64,000 bases of DNA, taken from positions 684,501-748,500 of the forward strand of contig OZ014412.1 of NCBI GenBank assembly GCA_963965975.1, given 5' to 3'. Made by a program: the position numbers and the translations under genes. Position 1 is the stretch's first letter; each line of letters opens with the position of its first letter. The DNA comes from Xestospongia bergquistia (lineage: Eukaryota > Porifera > Demospongiae > Haplosclerida > Petrosiidae). Shown in pieces: positions 23,938 through 36,161 of this stretch. The notes under the pieces are model-generated. The model did no database searches. It was not told the DNA's origin and was given only the letters and a program-made list of their open reading frames with translations.

Positions 23938-24950
23938 TTTCAGTAACTCAGTCTATCATGTTAAAATATCATAAATATTACTTCTGTACTCACAATATAT
24001 AAATATTATATTATACTCAATAATTGTTCAATTAATGCAGAGAACTGATTTTGTATATAAGAAAAGTTAAAAAGTTTAATATCTCTCTCAAATCAATGGT
24101 CTACAAATTGAGATAATATTTAGTGTGTTAAGATGTTCATTGTAGATCATTTTTTGTCAAAGTTTTTTTAATTGAGATAATTCCCTCAAATTAATTGATC
24201 TTTTTCCTAAAAATAGATTTTATATGTAATTAAATGAAATTGAATATAACAAAGTATTAATTAACTATAAGGGTCTTGGTAACTAAAGATCTCTCATAAC
24301 AAGATCAATTATATAATAATAAAGTTATATAATATATTGAGAGAGCACTTGCTAATTATAACTATAAGTATGTAGTAGTATTATTATCTCTTGGTAACTG
24401 ATGATCTCTCATAACAAGACCTACAATAAAGTCATATTATGTAATATATTATAAGAGTACTTACTGTCATGATAGTTCTCAGGAGATTCTTCTTCAATAT
24501 GACGAAATAAGGGTCCTTCATTATGATATCTTATCTGGTGTTGAGGTGATACAAGTACTTCACTGGTACATTAGCTGATATAGGAGGTTATATATAGTAT
24601 TACAGTAATACTAGGTATTAATGGCTGTACATACCATAAGGTGAATGGTGGCAGAAGTGAAATAAACAATATGTACCATATTGATATGTTCTTCCATAAA
24701 ATTGCAAGATTATAGAAAGTCATCATGATTATGTCCAACTTGATGTTATTAGTAGAAGATATGATACTTGATCAAATGGAACGACTACTTCAAATTCAGA
24801 GTATGAAACATTAATATTAGAAGGAAAATCAATTCTATCATTATAATATTAAATTATTTATTGAATTATGTGGTCGTACTATGAGTACAACATTCCTTGC
24901 ATGTGTCTATGTTGACTGACCCCTCCCACTTAATTTTAATAACTAGAATA
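23938..24950. other. P1-P2 intergenic spacer
   Basis: About 1 kb that recurs between P2 and P3 (26937-27949) with high identity. It holds one minus-strand relic exon (listed) and the P2 promoter region. No other gene seen. Confidence 0.5.
24477..24560 (-). pseudogene. Relic tail exon of a minus-strand receptor
   Basis: On the minus strand a short open frame reads IRYHNEGPLFRHIEEE and ends SPENYHDS before a GTAAGT donor. A good copy is at 27473-27557. The acidic, tyrosine-bearing composition and the exon-like ends resemble R and Q tail exons, but no neighbouring exons are found. Probably a leftover of an older inverted gene in this interval. Confidence 0.3.
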
Positions 24951-26936
24951 ATGTCCTTGCACTTGATCCTGACAGTGATCCTTGTACCAGCTTTTGTCCA
25001 ATCAATTGGTAAGTATTATATTATTGGATATCACTATAATCACTATTAATCATAATATTATTATTGTTATATACAGAAAAAATTACACTTCATCCTCAGT
25101 CAGTCAATACCACTCTTAACTCAACAGTTTATTTTCCTTGTGAAGCTTTTACTGATGAAATTAATTTCAAAGTCAATGATGAATCAGCAGCTAATAGAAA
25201 TATTGTAAATAAAGGATTTATTGAACAATCACAATATACTCTCAGTGATGGTAGAAAAAGAAGAGTGTTATCAGTTAAAGCACTAATTAATAACAATAAT
25301 ACTAATATAATATGTAGAGCTATTCAGACACAAATACTATACAGTAACATTGCTGTATTAAGAATACAAGGTGAGCTAATGTTATAGATGTCATATTATT
25401 ATGATATATTGATGTAGGTTTACTAGCTCCTGTTAAAGATCTAACTGCTACAGTTCTCAATGGATCTAGTGTCTTACTGATATGGTCTGCACCATATACA
25501 TTGGATAATGTACCTATCACTGGATATAACATCAATGATGATCAAGTAACACTTATAGACACAGTTAATACTACTGAGTACATCCTGACATCTAGTAATG
25601 ATGATCCATGTAATGTAACTACTGTATATGTCTCTGGTATTAATGGAGCTGGTATAGGAGATAGTAATAATGTCATGTACTATATTGTTAGAGGTATAGC
25701 TTTTTTTAGAAAATAATTTACTTTTCATTTTACAATTTAGCTCCCAAGAGTGGCTTATTATTGCTGATACAAACAACAGTCTATGATATGACAATATCAA
25801 TACAAATATTTGTTAATGTAAGTACAACAACATAATAATAACAGTGAAAATAAACTGAATGTCATTATAATATATACAGGTGAGTCACCTTTGTCCTGGA
25901 GAGTATCCTACTAGTGTAAATATTATAATAAAGAATTCTACTGGTCATATAGTACATAGTCTCACTGATGGTACATTGTCTCTTATTACTGGACACCAGT
26001 TTGTTGTCAATGAGTATATTATATTGTCCAGTAAAGTTAATATACCTATCTCAACTGAGGTTACATTCAGTAATCTTGATGGAGAATTTAATGTATTAAC
26101 AGATGTGGAGTTCAGTAAGTCTGTATATTATCTCCTGTTTATTAATTGTTTGTTTTATTATAGTAACTTCAGTTAATATCAGTGTTAATAATAACAGTAT
26201 TTGTATCCAATGTTATTATATTAATAACACTACTAAATTAGGATGTCAACTGGATCTAGTCAATGATAGTAAAGTACTTTATAGAGTCCAATTATTAAAG
26301 AATTCAACTACTAACAAAGCTAATGATTGTATAGTAAATATATCAAGTGGTTACTATGACCTCTATACATATGATATTAATGAGAATAGTACAATAAATA
26401 CTGTTCCTATTGATATCATATATCAAGTATTTGTACCTACTGAGTTGATAGTTAGACCCACTGTAGTCCTACCTACTATTAACACATTCCCTTTAATACT
26501 ACCATCAACAACAACAACAATACTACCTTCATGTAAGTATTATCTTGTGTCACTGATAACTATATATATATATATATTACTTTAGCTCTGTCTGGTCATT
26601 TCAATAATACTAATATAATTAATATCACCACTATATCTACCACTATACTAGTTATGACAATAATTGTGGTTATAATTATCATTATTATTATCACAACTAT
26701 CAAGAGATCTCAACAAAGTATATATATATTCTCTTTATGTACAATATAATGTTATTATATTATTAGGTCACAATATAACTGATAATGATATTAACAGACA
26801 ACAGAACGAAGCTTATGATGTCATTGGACAGTTTAAAATGAAAACGAGTTGTAATATTTCATATGAATATGTCTCAGCTCCTGCTAATAGAGGACATAAT
26901 TATGTTAATGTTAGAAACAATATTGAAAGGACTTGA
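24951..26936 (+). CDS. Gene P2: Ig/FN3 receptor, near-copy of P1
   Basis: Exons: signal 24951-25008, Ig 25077-25370, FN3 25418-25693, split FN3-like 25741-25817 plus 25880-26114, four-Cys and stalk 26164-26532, TM 26586-26717, tail 26767-26936. All phases are intact with no stops. The start ATG lies 3016 bp after the active P1 start. Differences from P1 are few: the first half of the split domain is three residues shorter, the TM-proximal stalk differs, and the tail has ISYEYV and NYVNV instead of ISYEDV and DYVNF. The ITIM-like spacing (I-x-Y-x-x-V) and the YVN motif are kept. The predicted role is the same as P1, as a variant recognition or signalling isoform. Confidence 0.85.
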
Positions 26937-27949
26937 TTTCAGTAACTCGGTCTACCATTTCAAAATGTCATAAATATTACTTCTGTACTCACAATTTACA
27001 AATTATTATTTGATACCCAATAATTGTTCAATTAATACAGAAAACTGATTTTGTACATAAGATAAGTTAAAAGGTTCAATATCTCTCACTTAAGTCAATG
27101 GTCTACAAATTGAGATATTAATGTGTTTAGATGTTCATTGTAGATCATTTTTTGTCAAAGTTTTTTTAATTGAGATAATTCCCTCAAATTAATTGATCTT
27201 TTTCCTAAAAATAGATTTTATATGTAATTAAATGAAATTGAATATAACAAAGTATTAATTAACTATAAGTGTCTTGGTAACTATAGATCTCTCATAACAA
27301 GATCAATTATATAATAATAAAGTTATATAATATATTGAGAGAGCACTTACTAATTAACTATAAGTATGTAGTAATATTATTATCTATTGGTAACTGATGA
27401 TCTCTCATAACAAGACCAACAATAAAGTCATATTATGTAATATATTATAAGAGTACTTACTGTCATGATAGTTCTCAGGAGAGTCTTCTTCAATATGACG
27501 AAATAAGGGTCCTTCATTATGATATCTTATCTGGTGTTGAGGTGGTACCAGTACTTCGCTGGTACATTAGCTGGTATAGGAGGTGATATATGGTATTTCA
27601 ATAACACTAGGTATTAATGGCTGTACATACCATAAGATGAATGGTGGCAGAAGTGAAATAAACAATATGTACTATATTGCTATGTTCTTCCATAAAATTG
27701 CAAGAAGATTATAGAAAGTCATCATGATTATCTCCAACTTGATGTTATTAGTAGAAGATGTGATACTTGATCAAATGGAACAACTACTTCAAATTCAGAG
27801 TATGAAACATTTATATTAGAAGGAAAATCAATTCTATCATCATAACATTAAATTATTTATTGAATTATGTGGTCGTACTATGAGTACAACATTCCTTGCA
27901 TGTGTCTATGTTGACTGACCCGTCCCACTTAATTTTAATAACAAGAATA
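26937..27949. other. P2-P3 intergenic spacer
   Basis: Second copy of the P1-P2 spacer, including a second copy of the relic minus-strand tail exon at about 27473-27557. No additional gene seen. Confidence 0.5.
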
Positions 27950-30900
27950 ATGTCCTTGCACTTGATCCTGACAGTGATCCTTGTACCAGCTTTTGTCCAA
28001 TCAATTGGTAAGTGCTATATTATTGGATATCACTATAATCACTACTAATCATAATATTATTATTGTTATATACAGAAAAAATTACACTTCATCCTCAGTC
28101 AGTCAATACCACTCTTGACTCAACAGTTTATTTTCCTTGTGAAGCTTTTACTGATGAAATCAATTTCAAAGTCAATGATAAATCAGCAGCTAATAGAAAT
28201 ATTGTAAATAGAGGATTTATTGAGCAACCACAATATACTCTCAGTGATGGTAGAAAAAGAAGAGTGTTATCAGTTAAAGCACTAATTAATAACAATAATA
28301 CTAATATAGTATGTAGAGCTATTCAGACACAAATACTATACAGTAACATTGCTGTATTAAGAATACAAGGTGAGCTAATAATAAAATATGTTTGCAATAA
28401 CTTGAACATGTTGGAATTCATGTTACCTACCAAACAATTACTATACAGGAATGCATTATTGCATGTATGAGAATAAGATCATATAATGTATACAAAATCT
28501 TGTAAACAACCAGAATATACATCATAATAATATTATCATCTATATGTAGGTTTACTAGCTCCTGTTAAAGATCTAACTGCTACAGTTCTCAATGGATCTA
28601 GTGTGTTATTGATGTGGTCTGCACCATATACATTGGATAATGTACCTATCACTGGATATAACATCAATGATGATCAAGGAACACTTATAGATGCAATTAA
28701 TACTACTGAGTACATCCTGACATCTAGTAATGATGATCCATGTAATGTAACTACTTTATATGTCTCTGGTATTAATGGAGCTGGTATAGGAGATAGTAAT
28801 AATGTCATGTACTATATTGCTAGAGGTAACATATTATGTTATACAGTGATATTAAATTTATGTTATATTTCAGTTCCTCAAACTATTCCAGTATCAGTTA
28901 TAACAACAACAGAGGAAGACAATGTTTTATTTCAAGTTTATATTGATGTCAGTCAGTGATGTTTTGACACAAGCATTTCTTTTGTTGGTAGTGTTGTAAA
29001 TGTTTATACAACATACTATATGGACTAACAAGTACTGAATATGTAGTACTATGATAAACATTATGTACTAAATAATTACAGTAATACTAGAGAGATAAAA
29101 GCAACTTTATATATTAATGAAAGCATTAATATGTTACTTTATTCAACTAATTAGTGAAATATACATTAGTTGATAACTATGGAATGTAGAGTTCATGTAA
29201 AGTACTTACTCTATAATTTGTTACCTTGTAATAGTACAACATACCAATTAAACTAGATGACTAAACAATTATATCTTTAAAAATATATTATTATAGATGG
29301 GAGATTTTTAATCATAGACCAAAAATTTTTTCATTGTAAGCATATGACCCAGGAGAAACTTACATGATATCAGTATATACTTTGTGTAAAACATTTATAA
29401 TATATTTTTATTTGTCATTGTATGATGGTTACCATTTATCACTATCTACACTAGGTCAGTGGTCTATGTATTGGTGAGTATCCTACTAATGTTACAGTAA
29501 ATATCAAGGACTCTAATGACATTATACAACAAACATTATCTCATGATGTGACACTGTCTTTAGTTAATAATCAACTGATAATAGTTAATATATCATCACC
29601 TGTTAACTTGAGGACATATCTTGTTGAGGTAACTCTTAGTAATCCAGCTGGACAGTTTGATCATATTATCAATGTATTTCCATTTGGTAAGTTATATATC
29701 ACATGTTATGTTGTGTGTGTGTATTATCTCTTGTATGAGACAGGTTTTCTTACTTCTGTTCTCAATATCTTTTCATCACTTGACAATTGCACTATTATTA
29801 CTATCAGTTGGGATCGTCCTAATGTAGACAGTAGAGTCCAGATATCTTACTATATACTACTGATATATGATGATGTTAACAAGGTGTTATTACAAAATGT
29901 ATCTATTAATGTAAATGAATACAAGTATGAAGATGATGAATTATTTCGTCATCGATATACATATACCATATATGGTGTAAATGAACTGGGTGAAGGAGAA
30001 CATAACAATAGTACCTTCTCTTTTCAAAGAGGTTAGTTAAAATATCTAATATGTATGTTTATTTTATGATGTCATTTTAGCTCCAAGATCTACCAAAGAA
30101 AATATTACATTTACTATTCTGTCCTATATAAATAATGAAGTCAATTTGATGTTTAACATACCAGTGAGTCTATCCAATAGTGGTTACTATATGATTATCA
30201 TAGTTACTGTAGATTACTCTGGAATGTTCATCTGAAGCTCCAGAGAATGTTACAGTCACTGTAAAATGTGGTGATGTAGTTATATTTAATAAAATATATC
30301 TGGTAGAATATTCAAGTCAATCTATGAACATAACAGATAGTCTGTTAGCTCCTCGACATCAAGTCTGTATTCTCTCTATTATATTCAGTAATAATGCTGG
30401 ACACACTGATCCATTGATAGATACTTTACGTAAGAGATAGTGATATTATGTAATATATTGATATTATTATATGATATAGGTACATATGATGTTATAAATG
30501 CTACTGCTTACCCTAATGATAATTCTATATGTGTGGAGTGTGTATTTTCATCTGCTCCATCTGCTAAGTCATGTTATGTTAGTGTGATTGGAGTGACTTC
30601 AATGAACAAAACATTTGTTAAAAACAGTTCAAGTGATCTTACTGTACAAAGTTGTATTGATAATCTCCCAGCTGGTAATTATACAGTCTATGTATATGAT
30701 GTGGAGAATGATATACCACTAACATCAATATTACCAGCTATAATATTAAGAGATATTGCAATAAATGATACATTGCCAATTATTACTACAAGTGAGTTCT
30801 AATACTAATTATAATAATTTGTTAACTTACAATATTTATTTGGAAATAATCACAATCGCATTATTAACTACTGATGGGATAACAACAAGAAAATCTCAAA

Positions 30901-31432
30901 CTTTTTCTAGTAACATAATATTATATTGTTATACTTACGTTTGTCCTTCATCTTCCTTTAGTTATAATTACTCCTACTGTGATTATTTACACTATACCAA
31001 GTTATTCTACAGTAGTCATACCATCAATTAATACAATAACAGTGCCTGGATCTCAAAGTTATCTTAGTATGATTATTTAATTTTTATTATAATTAAATAT
31101 TATTACATAATTCTTCTCTCTCTAGTTATAATTGTTACCGCTGTGATCGGTATCTCAATAATTTTAATAGCACTAATTATTTTCAGTGTTTGTGTGGGTG
31201 TTTATTATAAAAAGAAGAGACAAAGTATGTCTATATATGTATTCATATAATATAATATAATTAATATTCATTAGAGTCTAATACTAATGATGTTATAATT
31301 GCTCAACATAATCCAGCATATGAAGATCCCAGACAATATCAAACACCAATAGTCTTGAATCAGAACACAGCTTATGGTCTTGTAATTAGAAATAACAATA
31401 GCACAATACCTGATTATCTGACTATCATCTAA
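27950..31432 (+). CDS. Gene P3: long Ig/FN3 receptor with NPAY and ITSM-like tail
   Basis: Exons: signal 27950-28007, Ig 28076-28369, FN3 28550-28825, split FN3-like 28874-28947 plus 29455-29686 (507-nt intron between), extra FN3 29744-30031, second split FN3-like 30081-30163 plus 30213-30429, four-Cys domain 30480-30791, stalk 30962-31057, TM 31126-31224, tail 31275-31432. Phases agree throughout. Two donors are weak (GTCAGT after 28947, GTTATC after 31057), and the 52-nt intron at 30164-30212 is needed to avoid a stop. Signal, Ig and first FN3 exons are nearly identical to P1/P2; everything from the fourth exon on is diverged, making P3 a chimera with one FN3 and one split domain more. The tail has NPAYEDP (PTB-type NPxY), ITSM-like TAYGLV and YLTI near the end. 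Decayed 3' copies recur at 39.0 and 52.2 kb. Confidence 0.78.
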
Positions 31433-32862
31433 CAACAATATTGTTGTTTATAATATTGATAACTTATTATTTTAACAACAAAATTATCATTTAATTACAG
31501 GCATCTTAAGAGATAAACATTAGTTAATTGAATAAAAACTATTTATTGGCAGTATCTCCCAGAAAATGATAACATATTAACTATTATTAGGAATGAAGCA
31601 AAACTTCTGGAATATTAAATAGTTGATTACTGAAAAAAATTAAGGAAATACAATATACTTGTCACTTTATCATAAATAATGCTGAATGAACTATAGCAAT
31701 GTAGTAGTACTGTTATCTCTTACTAATGCTTGAAGCATATTCAAATGCAACTGCTTCTTCTACATAATAAATTGATAACAGATTTAATATATACAATTCT
31801 TCTTATAATAACTACAGCTTTAAATATTAGTAGTGATTATTACTATTGTTACTCCAATCATACTAACATAACATGACTTAGCAAATGGAGCAGATGCAAT
31901 TACACATACATGCATACATGTGGTCTTAATCTCTCTATTAGATCACTCTCCGTTTTCAAACCATCTATCCATATATAGGTAAATTTCCAAAGTCCTTTTA
32001 CTATACAAATTTGTTTATAATATTGTATTCATCTCTCATAATATATACTTCACTTCCGTCATAGTTTTTCTTACCTTTTCTCCTCTCATCCTCTAAAATA
32101 AATTCAATTCTCCTTTACCAACTTCCCTCTACTCACTCTTCCCTAATGTCTCCTCACAATATAAAACACCCTTCCTTCCCATATCAAAGATTTAAACTTA
32201 TTCATCACATCAACATAACATCATGACATCCACTTAATCCAAAGAAAACCTTAACATATGATATATAATTTTATGTATACTATTAATTTTATGTTTTATA
32301 TATATTTATTATTGTTATTGAAAATCCATTGTGTTTAAAAATATAGAATTAATTTGTACAGTGGTAGTACCATTTATAACATCATATGTACCTATATCAT
32401 ATAATAATATCAATATATTACATAATATCACTATCTGTTACTTAAAGTATTAACGTTGACTGGTTGTTTTAATTACTAATTGGTTATATACAGGTTGAAA
32501 TTGCAAAATATTTTGATCCAAAAAATAAGAATAATATTGTTTTAATTACTAATGTATTATTGTTTACATAACAAATATGATGAACAGTTAATTTCATTAT
32601 ACATTAGTAATCAAATTGTGTTACATTTACTTTTTGTACATATAACCATATATGGCCATATAACAATGTATTAGTTAAATCAATCAAATTTTAAGTACCA
32701 AAGCATCACTGTGTCCAACATTATTACTAAGATAATAGAGAGTCAGTACATTGTTGATGTTGAGAGATTAACAGGCTATTTGTTATATGTTGACTTGTTT
32801 CATTCACCAGCTTTGTTTTATATTGTTAAAACTAATTGCTTGTTGTAACCAATTAGTTGTGA
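31433..32862. repeat. Spacer S1 (triplicated non-coding block)
   Basis: Follows the P3 stop and leads into the 3' end of M1. The same block follows the P3-like fragments at 40887 (S2) and 53729 (S3) in the same orientation, with long stretches that differ only at scattered bases. A further partial copy is at about 47340-47950. I see no open frame of note. A pyrimidine-rich tract at about 32040-32180 is conserved in all three. Confidence 0.75.
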
Positions 32863-35705
32863 TTATACTCTTGAGGATATATGTGACTGAGCCCAACAAA
32901 AGGTTCTTATTATGCAATTTTGCTCTAACATAGCTGCTATAAGGGAAATTATGATAAGGAACAAAGCAAAGTTGTGACAAGTATACACTCCCTCAAAGAC
33001 ATAAGAGTACATAATATATAAACATTTATTTTATCATGAATATATATAAAACATACATGACTTTATTATATGTAAACACCATATGGTGTTATATATGAAG
33101 GAGTGAACACTTACCATAACATTCATAGTGTTGATTTGTGTCTTTTAATAATTTACACATTGCAGTTATGAAAGGTATTATGATTATAATATCTATGAAT
33201 ACTCAGTACTAATATATGATAAAATTAATAAATCAATTATTAATTATAATTGTTGCATCAGATGAGACTAATTGCCACGACAGAAAATACTATAATATTC
33301 AAAACTAAAATAATAATAGAAGTAATTATTAATAGTGAATAACAGAACATGCTAAGTCTATTACAATTACAAGTAAACAAACAACTTACTAGTAGAAGTT
33401 AATGTAATCACAAAACTAGTTGGTGTAGGAGTTGTTGTTGTTGTAAGAGTTACTAACATAGGAACAGTGCAGTGATAATAATATGATGAGGTGAAAATCA
33501 ATTCTGTATTAACTTACTTGTACATGTATAAGTTGGTAATATATCAGCTATTATTATTATATCTCTTGAATTACCATTGGGGTAAGGAGTAACATTTATA
33601 GTCTTATTAGGATATCCATCTCCTAGTATATTAACTGGTACCACTGTTATAATGTAGGTATATCCAGCTTGTACTCCAGTCAATGTAATGTTAGTGGTAG
33701 TAGTTGTTAGTGAACCTGATATGTTGTGATTAACTTTATAATACAAGAGAGGAGGACGAGAGGAGACCAAAAATTGTATAAGTCATCTAATATTGCATAA
33801 TATGTTGCTCAAATGGTAAAATGGTAAAATCATTTCAACGATTAAGTTTCACCTTTAACCACCGACACATACAGCAAAGACATTAGGTGATAAACGACCT
33901 TTAACCTTTCATATATAATCTAAAATCATACATTAGTATTTTATAATAATCTATGTTACTGCTGAACAATTTATGAAATTTTATTGAATATATTGGGAGT
34001 AGCTTGCTGCATAAGTTTCATCTATTGTCTTATTATAGGACTAAAATTGAAGTGTTTTTTCAAATTCCAAAGTTAATGAAGTGTTGGGCGTGGTCACACG
34101 ATACGAAGTTGTCTTAGTATGATTATAATAATTATTATAATTAAATATTTTTATATAATTCTCTCTCTAGTTATAATTGTTATCATTGTGATCAGTATCT
34201 TAATAATTTTAGGTACTTATTATTTTCAGTGTTTGTGTAGTTGCTTATTATAAAAAGAAGAGACAAAGTATGTCTATATATGTATTCATATAATATAATA
34301 TAATTAATATTTATATAGAGTCTAATACTAACGATGTTATAATTGCTCAAGTTAATGCAGCATACGAAGATCCCAGACAATGATAATTGTTACATCAGAT
34401 GAGACCCATTGCCAGGACAGAAAATACTATAATATTCAAAACTAAAAAAAATAATAGAAGTAATTATTAATAATGAATAACAAAACATGATAAATCTATT
34501 ACAATTACAAGTAAACAAACAACTTACTAGTAGAAGTTAATGTAATCACAAAACTAGTTGGTGTAGGAGTTGCTGTTGTTGTTATTGTTGTTGTTGTAGG
34601 AGTTACTAACGTAGGAACAGTGCAGTGATATTAGTATATGATAAATCTATTACAATTACAAGTAAACAAACAACTAACTGGTAGAAGTTAATGTGACCAC
34701 AAAACTAGGAGTTGTTGCTGTCATTGTTGGTGTTGTAGGAGTTACTAACACTGGAACAGTGCAGCGATATTAGTATGATGAAGTGAAAATCATTTCTGTA
34801 TCAACTTACTTGTACATGTATAAGTTGGTAATATATCAGTTATTATTATTATATCTCTTGAATTACCATTAGGGTAAGGAGTATCATTTATAACTGAAAA
34901 TGAAAGAAATACAACATGCATGCACCATGTATATTGACATAATATGCTTACCTATAGCAATATAGAATGTGATATTATTACTATCTCCTATACCAGCTCC
35001 ATTAATACCAGAGACATATACAGTAGTTACAACACAGTAGTTGCCAGTCAGGATGTACTCAGTAGTATTAACTGTGTCTATAAGTGTTCCTTGATCATCA
35101 TAGATGTTATATCCAGTGATAGGTACATTATCCAATGTATATGGTGCAGACCACATCAGTAAGACACTAGATCCATTGAAAATTGTAGCAGTTAGATTTT
35201 TAACAGGAGCTAGTAAACCTACATCAATATATCATGATAATATGAGATCTATAACATTAGCTCACCTTGTATTCTTAATACAGCAATGTCACTGCATACT
35301 ATCTCTGAATTAATAACTCTACATGATATGTTAGTATTATTGTTATCTTCTAATGCTCTAGCAATCAATACTCTTCTTATCGTGTCATTACTGAGGTTGT
35401 CTATTAGTTGTTGGATAAATCCTTTATTTATAATGTCACTATTAGCTGCTGATTTATTATTAACTTTAAAGCTAATAGTATCAGCAACAGCTTCACAAGT
35501 GAAACTAACTGTTGAGTTGAGAGTAGTATTGACTGACTGAGGATGAACTGTAATATCTGTAAAATATGACAACTATTATAATCATGATCAGTTGCATTAC
35601 AGGTATATCCATTATGGCATGATACTTACTAACTGCACAGTCAAGAGCAGGCACAACAGACAACATCATTGTCATCACTATTAGTACAAATTGTAGGGTA
35701 CCCAT
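32863..35705 (-). CDS. Gene M1: Ig/FN3 receptor with short membrane-proximal module
   Basis: Exons (minus): signal 35705-35630, Ig 35556-35266, FN3 35218-34952, short membrane-proximal 34893-34810, alternative Thr-rich stalk exons 34750-34679, 34605-34528 and 33452-33390, TM-like 33192-33115, last exon 32936-32863. Every join is phase 1. The short module (starts VINDTPYPNGNS) looks like the two ends of a P3-type four-Cys exon fused after loss of its middle, so M proteins lack the four cysteines. The TM helix is modest and would need the end of the stalk exon (FVVTLTS) to reach full length. The tail has HYECYAAM (YxxM, a PI3K SH2-type motif) and is about 35 residues. The gene spans an inserted + strand TM module (34087-34383) and an M fragment, so the 3' part is the least certain. 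Confidence 0.62.
33380..33790 (-). pseudogene. M1b: 5'-truncated M fragment with a second FN3 type
   Basis: The minus-strand frame covers the second half of an FN3 domain (reads GYTYIITVVPVNILGDGYP) fused without an intron to the short membrane-proximal module (NVTPYPNGNS), ending at a GTAAGT donor at 33517. No signal or Ig exon precedes it. A near copy with small changes lies at about 55815-56060. It sits within the 3' part of M1 and its stalk exon (33452-33390) could be used by M1. Confidence 0.55.
34087..34383 (+). pseudogene. Isolated TM/tail module 1
   Basis: Plus-strand TM exon 34171-34267 and tail exon 34319-34383, homologous to the last two exons of P3 but with no ectodomain. The TM exon is 97 nt instead of 99, so its frame is broken before YYKKKRQ. 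The tail keeps NAAYEDPRQ and then stops, lacking the ITSM-like half of the P3 tail. It is embedded antisense within M1. Confidence 0.6.
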
Positions 35706-35745
35706 TGTCTCTCCATGGGATTGTTACTGTCTGGTCGCTTGCCAC

Positions 35746-36161
35746 GCAATCATATAATAAAACTCTTTCGGACAATTAATTCCACCTTTAACCACTGACG
35801 CATATAGCAAAGACTTTAGGCGATGATTGACCTTTAACCTTTCATACAATTCTAAAATCATAGATTATACTGTGTTATAATAATCTGTGTTACTGTTGAA
35901 CAATTTGTGAAATTTCATTGAATATATTGAGAGTAGCTTGCTGCATAAGTTTTATCTCTTGTCTATTTATAGGACTACAATCGTTTATAGTAAAGTTTTT
36001 TTCAAATTCCAAAGTGTTGGGCGTAGTCACTCGAACGCCATAAAGCATCATTGGGCACGAAAGGGTTAAATACTAATAGTAACGAGGTGAACACCTTAAT
36101 AAAATCCACTTTATTCATGTAAATAAGGATATTGCAAGATGTATTAATATCATATATTATT
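35746..36161. promoter_or_regulatory. M1 5' flank between M1 and Q1
   Basis: Non-coding, conserved at each M/Q junction (copies at about 44080-44500, 49180-49560, 59510-59914). It contains a repeated GTTGGGCGTAGTCACTCG segment at about 36016, a rare GC-rich patch, and a stretch close to the Q1 3' end. It presumably holds the M promoter. The same GC-rich patch also sits upstream of the isolated TM modules, marking where those modules were joined. Confidence 0.4.

Noticed and set aside
31433..33100. CRISPR array or bacterial operon features
   Set aside because: Repeats are long, dispersed and not regularly spaced; spliceosomal introns throughout show this is eukaryotic DNA.
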